Below are positions 1-6,878 of a stretch of DNA of 47,801 nt, one piece after another. The translations under genes and the position numbers were made by a program. Every line of letters starts with the position of its first letter. Position 1 is the stretch's first letter. Source of the DNA: Indolivaga macrotermitis. Lineage in GTDB: Bacteria; Bacteroidota; Bacteroidia; Bacteroidales; Dysgonomonadaceae. The stretch covers positions 1-47,801 of the forward strand of contig NZ_FQUC01000022.1 in NCBI RefSeq assembly GCF_900128985.1. The letters are read 5' to 3'. The notes beneath the pieces are model-generated. The model saw only the letters and a list, made by a program, of their open reading frames with translations. It made no database searches and had not been told where the DNA came from.

Positions 1-972
1 GGCGGCACTTTAGGGGTTACCGGTGCTGCTACTCTATCCAATACACTTGCTGTAACCGGTGCTACTTCCCTATCGAGTACATTAGGGGTAGCTGGTGCTA
101 CGACTATAGCTTCTACTGGAAGTTTTACTTTAGCTGGTAATGGTGCGGCGGCTAGCAATTTTCTGATGTCGGATGCTTCGGGTAAAGGAACCTGGACTGC
201 TTTGCCGACTACTGCGACAACCGAGCCTTGGCTGGTACAAGGGGGTACAACCCTTGCTTCGACTAATGCGCAGAATATTTATCAGACTGGAAGTGTGGCT
301 ATAGGGTCCAATACTGCTGATTCGTATAAGTTTCAGGTTACTGGTACGAGTAATATAACGGGGAACTCCCGCGTTGCCAGTTCGACGGTAGTGGGTAACG
401 AAACGGTTGGCGGTACTTTAGGGGTTACCGGTGCTGCTACTTTAAGCAATAACCTTACAGTTACAGGAACAACAACTCAGAACGGTGTATGGAAATATCC
501 TCGCACTCCGGGAGCTGGTAAAGTATTAACCTCTGATGCTTCGGGTAATGCCAGTTGGACAGACTTGGTTCCCGGAACAACAAATGGTACTATTAGTAGC
601 GCGAACAGAACATTCACAGCTGCCTATACTTATAGTTATTTGGGTATGTATGTGAGCGTACCTCCCGGAAAATCTCAGGTATATGTCGGTGGTATGGTAG
701 GTGCAACCGATATGTCAGGACATGTCACATTTACGTTATCAACCTCTAGTTCATCCGCCAGTTCTACGACTGGGTTCACTCTGGTTCCGCGTCTCGCCGG
801 ATTTCCTATACATAAAGATGCTCAAGCTGTCGGACAAGCCACTTTTTTTGTAAACAATACAGGCACTGCAAACATAACTCTTTATCTGTGGGGATATGTT
901 GGTGGTGGATCGTCAACCGCAACATGGGTTCTTTCAGGTGTATCAGAACCTTTCATTTTTGTTGCGCACTAA
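1..972 (+). CDS. Repetitive tail-fibre/adhesin-like surface protein, 5' end outside the window
   Basis: The reading frame is open from base 1, so the gene starts before the window and only its C-terminal 323 residues are seen; the first internal ATG (166) is not a credible start. The N-terminal part is built of degenerate 13-14-residue units of the type TLGVTGAATLSN / TLAVTGATSLSS, and the DNA coding one unit (1-40) recurs almost exactly at 412-451. The phrase (L)xSDASGxxxWT occurs twice (near 166 and 532), as in Bacteroidetes tail-fibre-like surface proteins. The last 130 or so residues form a Ser/Thr/Gly-rich, probably beta-sandwich domain that could be a receptor-binding or C1q-like head. 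Such a layout (repetitive shaft plus globular head) suggests an extracellular adhesin, but no anchor or secretion signal lies in the visible part. Function is inferred from composition only. Confidence 0.8.
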   Translation, partial: GGTLGVTGAATLSNTLAVTGATSLSSTLGVAGATTIASTGSFTLAGNGAAASNFLMSDASGKGTWTALPTTATTEPWLVQGGTTLASTNAQNIYQTGSVAIGSNTADSYKFQVTGTSNITGNSRVASSTVVGNETVGGTLGVTGAATLSNNLTVTGTTTQNGVWKYPRTPGAGKVLTSDASGNASWTDLVPGTTNGTISSANRTFTAAYTYSYLGMYVSVPPGKSQVYVGGMVGATDMSGHVTFTLSTSSSSASSTTGFTLVPRLAGFPIHKDAQAVGQATFFVNNTGTANITLYLWGYVGGGSSTATWVLSGVSEPFIFVAH

Positions 973-1606
973 TGGGAATTAAGGGATCGACAATAATTAA
1001 ATTTTATTCGTATGAATCACTATAAAGTACTGTTCAAGAAAATAATAGTTTAGATATATCCGGTTAATTATATTATATATTTTTTTCCTATAAATGTTGG
1101 TATGGTAAGTTGTGTTGTGTAGAGACGTTGTTTTATTGTGTTTAATTTTGTATTTGAATACTCTCCTTACAACAACTGCCACGAGCGTAAAACCAACATA
1201 GGGGCAGCAAGGTGCAGGGATTGCACTTTGCTGTTTCTTTTCTATTTCCCTTACGATTCTTATCGCTGGCCCTGCCTTTAATGCAAAAATATTCGAAGAA
1301 ATGCTATCTAAATTTGAAAATTTCGCCAACGAGGCAAGACAATAGAGGAATGTACTAAATTGTTTGATTTACCCAATCACAAAAATCCAACTAAAGCCAG
1401 TTCATATATTTTATATGGCATTTAAGGGGGATTTTTCCTCACCTATTGATAAAGAGATACCAAACAATGTCTCTCGTGTCAATTTAATAGATTTACTCAC
1501 TTTTGATAGAAGTGATTTTGACAAATCAGTTTCATAATCAGTTAAAAAAAATATATGCTTGGAATTTACAAAAAAACGACTATCTTTAGTCTTACACAAA
1601 ACCTAT
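973..1606. other. Intergenic stretch without a convincing gene
   Basis: Two minus-strand frames exist (997-1329, 110 aa; 1411-1599, 62 aa). The first runs through the hairpin repeat at 1202-1233 and ends in low-complexity Ile/Tyr/Asn sequence; the second has no recognisable domain. Either could be a decayed gene, but neither has enough support to be called. The sequence is AT-rich. Confidence 0.5.
1202..1233 (+). repeat. 32-bp hairpin repeat, copy 1
   Basis: The core is an imperfect palindrome with 11-bp arms AGCAAGGTGCA and TGCACTTTGCT around the loop GGGAT. The same 32 bases occur once more at 7704-7735 in reverse orientation with one clear difference, so the two copies form an inverted pair about 6.5 kb apart. 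There is no T-run that would make it a simple terminator. It may be a REP-like element or a recombination or structure-forming site. Confidence 0.7.
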
Positions 1607-1638
1607 AAAAAAGAGGATATGTTGTATATCCTCTTTTT
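1607..1638. terminator. Bidirectional intrinsic terminator
   Basis: Inverted repeat with arms AAAAAGAGGATAT and ATATCCTCTTTTT around the 5-base loop GTTGT. It has an A-run on the left and a T-run on the right, so it can act in both directions. It lies just 3' of the minus-strand gene ending at 1655. Confidence 0.8.
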
Positions 1639-1654
1639 CTATGAAATACGATTT

Positions 1655-2044
1655 CTATAAAAACTCCCCTATAAGAAATCCCAGTGATCCGGATATAACG
1701 GCTGAAATAACAACTACCGTCCAATTGATAGCTTTTAGTTTCAATTCCCGCCGTTTGGCTTTCGCTTTATCCGCTTTTATTTCTTCCTCTGTTTTTGGGT
1801 TCCTGAGGCGCGGGTTGAACAGGTGATAAGTAATACCTGTACTTGTTAGACGACATGCCAAATACTCCGATTCATTTGTCTCGCATAATCCTTGTACTAA
1901 GCCTTTGAGTTGTAAAGTTTCTACAGTTTTATTGAAATCTTGTTTTTCAATACAGAAAGTATCTCTTCCCGTTTCATGATTATCCGATTCTGCCAAGACT
2001 CGGATAATGCGCTTCTCTGTTTCAGTTAGAAACATTTTATCCAT
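1655..2044 (-). CDS. Small membrane-anchored winged-helix-like protein
   Basis: 129 residues starting MDKMFLTETEK. The first 75 or so residues look like a helix-turn-helix/winged-helix fold: helical (LTETEKRIIRVLAES), then FCIEKQDFNKTVETLQLKGLVQG and a beta-wing-like stretch. Residues about 82-103 are a very basic Lys/Arg/Glu-rich helix, and residues about 107-128 form one transmembrane segment (INWTVVVISAVISGSLGFLI). The topology suggests a cytoplasmic DNA- or protein-binding head tethered to the inner membrane. No specific family is recognised. It stands alone, with a terminator directly downstream at 1607-1638. Clean composition and a plausible start support a real gene. Confidence 0.7.
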   Translation of the reverse strand: MDKMFLTETEKRIIRVLAESDNHETGRDTFCIEKQDFNKTVETLQLKGLVQGLCETNESEYLACRLTSTGITYHLFNPRLRNPKTEEEIKADKAKAKRRELKLKAINWTVVVISAVISGSLGFLIGEFL

Positions 2045-2230
2045 GATTCATTTTTAAAGTTTGAGAGCAAATTTTATTATTTAACAGCACAAAATACAAC
2101 ATTGTTTAATGCATAAATAAAAAAAATACTGTTTACTCCCGACTTACATTTTCTTCCGTAATTGTTTTCTCTGTCCTTACCTTTAACATAAAGGTAATCA
2201 GCCACTTTATATTTTAGGGTAAATAACCAT

Positions 2231-2553
2231 ATGAAAATAATCTACAACACGATTTTACCGATCAAAGGGTATATAGCGATTAATCTTTTCGGAATCATCT
2301 TTGCCCGAAAAGAATATAACCCTTTGAAAGCTGCCCTCGTTAATCACGAGACCATTCACACAGCACAAATGAAGGAATTACTGTATTTATTCTTTATGGT
2401 GTCGAATGGCTTTTTCGACTGATCCAGTACCGGAATACCAAAGCCGCTTATTACAATATATCATTTGAACGCGAAACTTACAGCAATCAGGTTGATCTGG
2501 GATATTTAGGTATCCTGAAAGAGATTCGAATTCATCAAGTATTTATTAAATAA
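2231..2553 (+). pseudogene. Frameshifted small conserved Bacteroidetes protein
   Basis: The frame starting at 2231 (MKIIYNTILPIKGYIAINLFGIIFARKEYN...) holds HETIHTAQMKELLYLFF and then stops at 2420 in the wrong frame. From 2395 the -1 frame continues naturally as YGVEWLFRLIQYRNTKAAYYNISFERE and onward to a stop at 2551-2553. Joining the two restores a protein of about 107 residues like a family of small Bacteroidetes proteins with an NHExxHxxQ-type motif, a membrane-like stretch and a conserved ISFEREAY element. The motif resembles a zinc-metalloprotease HExxH (here HETIH), although no peptidase activity is known to me. Loss of one T in the run at 2393-2395 explains the break; a sequencing error cannot be excluded. 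Confidence 0.75.
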
Positions 2554-2562
2554 GAAAGCCAA

Positions 2563-2760
2563 ATGAAACAGATATTTGAGCAATTAACATTCATCCCTAA
2601 AATGGTCAATACATCCAGCAAAAAAGTACAGGAATGCGGTATTTGGAGTGCTGTATATTCACTACTGATGCGGTACCGGCAAGATAAAAAACATACAGAA
2701 TATTTTAGGGGTTCTTCCCGATGGTATTGTCGGGAAGAAGACACTTTCGGCAATAAATGA
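2563..2760 (+). CDS. Small hypothetical protein, possibly degenerate
   Basis: 65 residues starting MKQIFEQLTFIPKMVN, ten bases after the frameshifted gene 2231-2553. Its stop codon overlaps the start of the next small gene (ATGA at 2757-2760), which suggests translational coupling. The sequence is basic and aromatic and matches no family that I know. The second half (YFRGSSRWYCREEDTFGNK) looks like translation of an inverted-repeat-rich stretch, so the original gene may have been longer or in another frame. Confidence 0.4.
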   Translation: MKQIFEQLTFIPKMVNTSSKKVQECGIWSAVYSLLMRYRQDKKHTEYFRGSSRWYCREEDTFGNK

Positions 2761-2903
2761 TTATCGGACCAGAAAGAATTATTTCAGAAAATATAGAAGC
2801 CCGTAAGAGCTTATATGAAAGTATAATCAAGAAAAACCCTTCGCAAAGGAAGTTCCTAGCCGGATGGATGAATAGGATAAATGACTTAAAATTCGAGGAA
2901 TGA
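2757..2903 (+). CDS. 48-residue hypothetical protein
   Basis: Short ORF MIIGPERIISENIEARKS... ending ...WMNRINDLKFEE. It overlaps the upstream stop by ATGA (2757-2760) and the downstream start by ATGA (2900-2903). These back-to-back 4-base overlaps are typical of coupled genes and are the main evidence that it is real. The product is a charged, mostly helical cytosolic peptide; no function is assigned. Confidence 0.5.
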   Translation: MIIGPERIISENIEARKSLYESIIKKNPSQRKFLAGWMNRINDLKFEE

Positions 2904-3109
2904 AAAAATATATCTTAGTTGCTCTATCATTCGCTCTTGTAACCGGGGTCTCGGCTTGTTATGGAGTCCAAGCGAAAAGTAAGGAAAAGCCCAGAAAAGA
3001 AATAAGTAAGCCGAATCGTTTTGAAGCTCAGTTTCATAAAGCAGATAGTGTATTTACATCTAAATACTTAAAAGGTAACTATAAAATAATAATTATCCGA
3101 TGCGATTAA
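2900..3109 (+). CDS. Small secreted protein, possibly lipoprotein
   Basis: 69 residues. The N-terminus MKKYILVALSFALVTGVSAC is a signal peptide; the final Cys could be a lipobox (VSAC), giving an exported lipoprotein. The mature part is short and very basic (QAKSKEKPRKEISKPNRF...). The start overlaps the previous gene's stop by ATGA, and its own 3' end overlaps the next ORF by 10 bases. No family is recognised. Confidence 0.55.
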   Translation: MKKYILVALSFALVTGVSACYGVQAKSKEKPRKEISKPNRFEAQFHKADSVFTSKYLKGNYKIIIIRCD

Positions 3110-3285
3110 AGAGGCGTAAAGCTAAACAGTGGGCTAGGGAATGGATTAGGTATTCATTGTCTAAATATGGAGTAAGCAGGATTAAAGATATACCCTGTGA
3201 TTACCATTATGAATATAGTGTAATTGCATTATCTATTCTAGGATATAAATATAATTATACAACCGGAATAAAAACAAGATTATGA
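3100..3285 (+). CDS. Small basic hypothetical protein
   Basis: 61 residues starting MRLKRRKAKQWAREWIRYSL. The first 20 residues are strongly basic and helical; the rest is rich in Tyr, Ile and Gly. It is the last gene of the row of overlapping small ORFs at 2563-3285 and is followed at once by the first copy of the hairpin repeat (3287), which may act as the transcript end. No domain is recognised. Confidence 0.5.
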   Translation: MRLKRRKAKQWAREWIRYSLSKYGVSRIKDIPCDYHYEYSVIALSILGYKYNYTTGIKTRL

Positions 3286-3286
3286 A

Positions 3287-3460
3287 AAGAAACAGAATTG
3301 TATCACTACAACTCTGCTCCATATAAAAAACAATAATCATGTAAATTATTTACTCACTTATTCTAGATGATTTACGATGTAAATGTATATAAAATTCAAT
3401 AAATAAATATAACGAAAAAGTCCATTATTTATCCTGTAATTAATTCTTTTTTGCGGGTGT
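3287..3460 (+). repeat. Hairpin-bearing intergenic repeat, copy 1
   Basis: It begins with the stem-loop CAGAATTGTA-TCAC-TACAACTCTG (3293-3316). After an AT-rich spacer comes a tail with TTTACGATGTAAATGTATA and then AACGAAAAAGTCCATTATTT followed by TATCCTGTAATTA. The head is repeated at 3513 and 3963, and the tail again at 4047-4150. No coding function is visible. Confidence 0.75.
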
Positions 3461-3512
3461 ACTTCATTGGATTGAAACAACTTAAACAAGAATAGAATTG
3501 TAATTAAAAGCG

Positions 3513-3625
3513 AAAGAAACAGAATTGTATCACTACAACTCTGTTCCACATAAAACAATACTTGTATAAATTCTTTACTTACTTACTGTAATAAGAAATT
3601 TGTGTCCCAAATGTATAAAAAATTC
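3513..3625 (+). repeat. Hairpin-bearing intergenic repeat, copy 2 (shorter)
   Basis: Same stem-loop at 3520-3543, followed by a spacer resembling copy 1 (ATAAAACAATACTTGTATAA, then TTTACTTACTTAC) and by CAAATGTATAAAAAATTC as in copy 3. The AACGAAAAARTCCAT tail is absent, because the sequence runs into the gene remnant starting at 3632. Confidence 0.65.
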
Positions 3626-3631
3626 GATAAT

Positions 3632-3936
3632 ATGAAACGAACTATAAAAATTTATTTGACAGCTGTTATTTTATTAACACTATTAGTTGGATGTAATGAT
3701 AAACCATTTTCGGGTATTGTTGTAGATAAGGAATATATTCCGGTACATAAAGAACGCCGACATCGTAGGGTCGGAAAAATACATTCGTCCCGTAGACAGT
3801 GCCCTCTAAATGGATCATATATGTAGCAAACCGATATGAAGTTAGAAAACTGGAGATCGACAGTTTAAAATATCTTTCAAAGCGAGTAAGTCTCATCTAC
3901 AAGGAAAAAGGCTGTAGAGATACAGCCTTTAACTAG
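3632..3936 (+). pseudogene. Broken small lipoprotein gene
   Basis: The frame opens with a lipoprotein signal peptide, MKRTIKIYLTAVILLTLLVG followed by CNDKPFSGIVVDKEYIPVHK, and goes out of frame before its stop at 3824-3826. A second frame from 3811 continues as WIIYVANRYEVRKLEIDSLK and reaches TAG at 3934-3936. Between them the intermediate frame reads KYIRPVDSAL, so at least two indels are needed to reconstruct one protein of about 100 residues. This matches the usual plan of small Bacteroidetes lipoproteins with a 'GxVVxKEYIP' motif and a 'W.i.VAN' C-terminal half. I call it a decayed gene flanked by repeat copies 2 and 3. Confidence 0.7.
3907..3930. terminator. Hairpin at end of the broken lipoprotein gene
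   Basis: Perfect 10-bp stem AAAGGCTGTA / TACAGCCTTT with loop GAGA, spanning the last codons of the 3632-3936 remnant. The A-run before it makes it usable on the minus strand; the plus-strand T-run is only three bases long. Confidence 0.5.
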
Positions 3937-3962
3937 TCAAACGTAGTACTTAAAATCTATAA

Positions 3963-4150
3963 GGAAACAGAATTGTATCACTACAACTCTGTTTCAATGG
4001 TAGTAATTTCTATCATCTATCCTATTTCCTTAAAAAACTAATAAAATAAATAATTTACGGTACAAATGTATAAAAAATATAATGGATGAATATAACGAAA
4101 AAATCCATAATTTATCCTATAATTATTTCTTTTTTTTCCGGTTGTTTTTT
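3963..4150 (+). repeat. Hairpin-bearing intergenic repeat, copy 3
   Basis: Stem-loop at 3968-3991, extendable to a 14-bp stem (GAAACAGAATTGTA / TACAACTCTGTTTC). It is followed by an AT-rich spacer, ACGGTACAAATGTATAAAAA and AACGAAAAAATCCATAATTT at 4091, which matches the tail of copy 1. This is the best-preserved full-length copy together with copy 1. Confidence 0.75.
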
Positions 4151-4181
4151 TGATGTATTTTATACAAAAAAAAACGGATAA

Positions 4182-4379
4182 TTTAAAACGGAAACAAAGT
4201 ACGTAAAAGGAGAAACTATAACCAAAGAAAAAGTATTTCAGCTATATGCCTCTGCTGGCTATTTGACTTTAGATATTACCAATGTCGGCAGCGGATTCTT
4301 TTATCATAACCTTGGAATTGAATATCAGTTTCAACGAGATTTCAGGTATAATGATTTGAGGATTAAGTATAAGCTTTAA
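4182..4379 (+). pseudogene. C-terminal remnant of an outer-membrane beta-barrel protein
   Basis: An open frame of 65 codons without a start translates to ...KEKVFQLYASAGYLTLDITN... and ends GIEYQFQRDFRYNDLRIKYKL followed by TAA (4377-4379). Alternating hydrophobic and polar residues, a terminal strand ending in an aliphatic residue, and the motif 'G.EYQF' are typical of the last strands of porin-like outer-membrane proteins. The upstream part is missing and replaced by repeat copy 3, so this is a truncated relic rather than a working gene. Confidence 0.55.
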
Positions 4380-4648
4380 ACTAGCTTTATATCTCGGATA
4401 TAATACAGAGGAAAGGTATCTGTTTTATTTAGGAAAGTGATTTCTTTTAAATATAAACCATCATCAACTGTGTTTGTTCTATGTAAACAATTTAGAATGG
4501 TAGGACATTTCATCCCCCAACAATATAATTAGGCTACGCTATCTACTTGCACCCAAAATCTGAAAAATTCTCCATCTTTTCGCATACATAATTCTAAGAA
4601 CATAAAGAAGCAGCTTTTTGTTATTCACTATTATTATTTAGATAAAAA
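4380..4648. other. Intergenic, nothing recognised
   Basis: AT-rich sequence between the outer-membrane remnant and the terminator at 4649. No ORF with coding character and no obvious repeat. Confidence 0.5.
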
Positions 4649-4674
4649 AGGATACAACTAAAACGTTGTATCCT
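4649..4674 (-). terminator. Intrinsic terminator of the 4717-5445 gene
   Basis: 10-bp stem AGGATACAAC / GTTGTATCCT with a 6-base loop. Read on the minus strand it is followed by a run of six T (from the AAAAAA at 4644-4649). It lies 43 bases beyond the stop codon. Confidence 0.8.
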
Positions 4675-4716
4675 CTAACGGATCAGCATAAATAGCAAAA
4701 ACAATCAGTGTCGTCT

Positions 4717-5445
4717 TTATCTGACTTGGTTAATTGTGAAATAAGTACTTGTTCCTCCCACTAAGGTTACAGAAACTAAAGGAACTTTAGCTCCGAAGAT
4801 AATAGTGTCTCCGGCATTGAGTTGTACTAAGGTCTGCGTTTTACGGGTGGGAGGAGAGACATCCAAGTTTATTGTTAGGACAGATACATTTACACTTAAA
4901 AATGTCTCCTCGGCAATCAGCGTAAAGGCTGTTTCACCTGAATTTCTTTTGAAAATACCGACCCCTACTTCCGAAGCCGATACAACAGTTGATGTTTTGA
5001 ATTGGACAAAGATTTCATACAAGCCTGTGACAGGTGCAGTGAATTCGTAAGTGCCTGTATTGTAATCTCCATTAGGACGTGTAGTTACATCAGTATTAAT
5101 GTCAAAATCTTCTACAGGCATTGCAATCTGAAACCAACCGGAGGTTAGTATACTTGTTGCTAACGAGATAAGGCTAGTGGAAGAACCTCCCGCTGCCCGG
5201 ACAAATGACTTTAGCCCTGATGCACTACCCATAAGGTTTGCTACCGTATTTTGGGAAACTACATTGTTGGTGCCTAATACCAGAACATTTTGTGACGATG
5301 TGTTAGTTGGTACAGTGACTACCCGGAGATCTCCATTGATATCAAGAGCTGTAATAGGTGTTTCTGTGTTTATTCCTACTTGACTATATGCTAACAATGT
5401 GATAGACATAAACGCAATAAGCGTCGAAACCAGTCTTTTTTTCAT
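4717..5445 (-). CDS. Secreted GINT protein with C1q/TNF-like domain
   Basis: 242 residues. Signal peptide MKKRLVSTLIAFMSITLLAYS, then the Bacteroidetes surface-protein start QVGINTETPITALDINGDLR. Residues about 45-85 are a polar linker. Residues about 100-242 resemble a C1q/TNF-like jelly roll: YEFTAPVTGLYEIFVQFKTS, then a Lys/Arg-containing hairpin (GVGIFKRNSGET), LNAGDTIIFGAK, and a final strand TYFTINQVR. In this family the fold trimerises and binds ligands. The protein is probably exported and surface-exposed. It is one of three related minus-strand genes (with 6007-6783 and 6879-7646), but unlike them it has its own strong terminator. No C-terminal sorting domain or lipobox is seen. Confidence 0.85.
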   Translation of the reverse strand: MKKRLVSTLIAFMSITLLAYSQVGINTETPITALDINGDLRVVTVPTNTSSQNVLVLGTNNVVSQNTVANLMGSASGLKSFVRAAGGSSTSLISLATSILTSGWFQIAMPVEDFDINTDVTTRPNGDYNTGTYEFTAPVTGLYEIFVQFKTSTVVSASEVGVGIFKRNSGETAFTLIAEETFLSVNVSVLTINLDVSPPTRKTQTLVQLNAGDTIIFGAKVPLVSVTLVGGTSTYFTINQVR

Positions 5446-5795
5446 GAGTTTGTATTAATAAATAGGTATTTGTAAGTTTGTTTTGCTATTCATTTCATCA
5501 TAAACGAATATAGTAGCTAAAAAGTTTTTAGATCTAACTAAAAAAAGTAGTTACAAAAAGTTAATTTTTTTTAATTCTAAAATTCCACTATACACCAATG
5601 GTTTAGCCAATGTCATTTACCGATCTAATCTATTGATATATGGACATATATCTAATTTGACATTATGCAGAAAAGAATATATAGAAGGCCCTTTTCGTAA
5701 TCTATACATTATTGTAAAATTTATCAATCTTCACATTATTCCCATAATTAGTGTTTACATATTATAAATTGTTGGGAAATGGCGACTGTAATAGT
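5446..5795. other. Intergenic, promoter region of the 4717-5445 gene
   Basis: AT-rich stretch that must carry the promoter of the minus-strand gene at 5445. I see no exact Bacteroides -7 box (TAnnTTTG) in it and no ORF. It leads into a coding remnant at 5796-5937. Confidence 0.4.
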
Positions 5796-5937
5796 TCATA
5801 AGTAACAAGAAGTTTTGCAAAGTAGTGTATATCTGGAATAGAATAAGGTAGTATCCATACCACTACCAGTTATCGTTGCACTTACTCGCATCATAACAAC
5901 ACCTGTAAGAGTCCAGTATAATAAATCTCAATGGATT
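5796..5937 (-). pseudogene. Possible C-terminal remnant of a GINT/C1q-type protein
   Basis: On the minus strand, a frame of 46 codons reads LLYWTLTGVVMMRVSATITG, continues SGMDTTLFYSRYTLLCKTS, and stops at 5796-5798. It has beta-strand-like alternation and Thr/Gly/Ser composition similar to the neighbouring secreted proteins, but no start codon context and no signal peptide. It may be the leftover of a further paralogue lost from the cluster. Evidence is compositional only. Confidence 0.3.
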
Positions 5938-6006
5938 GGTATCTCCGCATTATTCAACTACTGTTTTTGCTGAAATAATAAATTCTTCCTGCTCATAACA
6001 GACTCA

Positions 6007-6783
6007 TTAATGAAGAAACTCACAGACAAATGTGCAATCATCTATATTATTCGCATTTGAAGTTCCTGTCTCATCTGTATACATTGTAATTATATCATTC
6101 TGATTAAAATCTAAAACAGTAATAAAGGTGGGATTTAATCCCCAAGTATTACTATATCCGATACAATTACCGGTCCACACTATTACCCCGTTTCTATAAA
6201 CCGCCGGAACAATTTTATATGGATTATCTCCAACCCTGTTTGTCCCCCAGTGTCCGGATATCGTGATTCTGTACTTTCCCGAAAAAGGAACCTGTATAGT
6301 TCCATTTGTAGCATTCGCACCTCCCTGAGCCGGATTAGATATTATTTGTGTAGAGAAGCCCGTAACCTGTCTCATCGCATATGAAGTATAGTAAGTTGGA
6401 GTCCATTTACCATTGAGAATAGCAAACCACGAACCCGCAACAGAAGCCCATGTACCCACCCCATTGGCATCGGAGAGAAGCATCTTATTTACCCCCTCCG
6501 AGGTATCCGATATTCTGATAGCGCCTACAGACGAACTTCGTATATCGAGTTTAGTACCGGGTGCGGCAGTTCCTATACCCACACTCCCCTGATTGTCTAT
6601 AACCACATCATCGGAAGCCTGCGTAGCCGATATAGTTCCGGTTGGCGGATTAGTTGCTGCAACAGAAGAAGCTGCATCTATATGTAATAAGGTTTTAGGG
6701 TTAGTTGTATTTATTCCGATCTGAGAATATATTCCGTTATTAAGAATAAATATAAATATGACTGTTATTGTAAAAGTTTTCAT
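6007..6783 (-). CDS. Secreted GINT protein with C1q-like C-terminal domain
   Basis: 258 residues with signal peptide MKTFTITVIFIFILNNGIYS and then QIGINTTNPKTLLHIDAASS. The stalk contains DDVVIDNQGSVGIGTAAPGT and KLDIRSSSVGAIRISD, a repeat grammar shared with the next gene (DDVIIDNKGNMGIGTATPVT; KLDIVSATPGAIRIVD). Residues about 120-258 form a jelly-roll-like domain: VPFSGKYRITISGHWG, then VPAVYRNGVIVWTG, then DFNQNDIITMYTDE, and a last strand CTFVCEFLH. The gene has a paralogue immediately upstream (6879-7646), and the pair probably arose by tandem duplication. Likely role is a surface or extracellular recognition protein; the ligand is unknown. Confidence 0.85.
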   Translation of the reverse strand: MKTFTITVIFIFILNNGIYSQIGINTTNPKTLLHIDAASSVAATNPPTGTISATQASDDVVIDNQGSVGIGTAAPGTKLDIRSSSVGAIRISDTSEGVNKMLLSDANGVGTWASVAGSWFAILNGKWTPTYYTSYAMRQVTGFSTQIISNPAQGGANATNGTIQVPFSGKYRITISGHWGTNRVGDNPYKIVPAVYRNGVIVWTGNCIGYSNTWGLNPTFITVLDFNQNDIITMYTDETGTSNANNIDDCTFVCEFLH

Positions 6784-6878
6784 TTCGGTTTTTTATTTTA
6801 GACAGAAGTTATGTTTTTTATTTTAAGCTTTAAAAGATATAATACCGGTTACTACGGAATAAATTCCGAAAAGTATTT

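Noticed and set aside
997-1329. 110-aa minus-strand ORF
   Set aside because: Runs through the hairpin repeat and low-complexity Ile/Tyr/Asn sequence, with no domain and no sensible ribosome-binding context; treated as non-coding.
2390-2400. Programmed -1 ribosomal frameshift
   Set aside because: No slippery heptamer or downstream stem-loop, so a simple indel is more likely.
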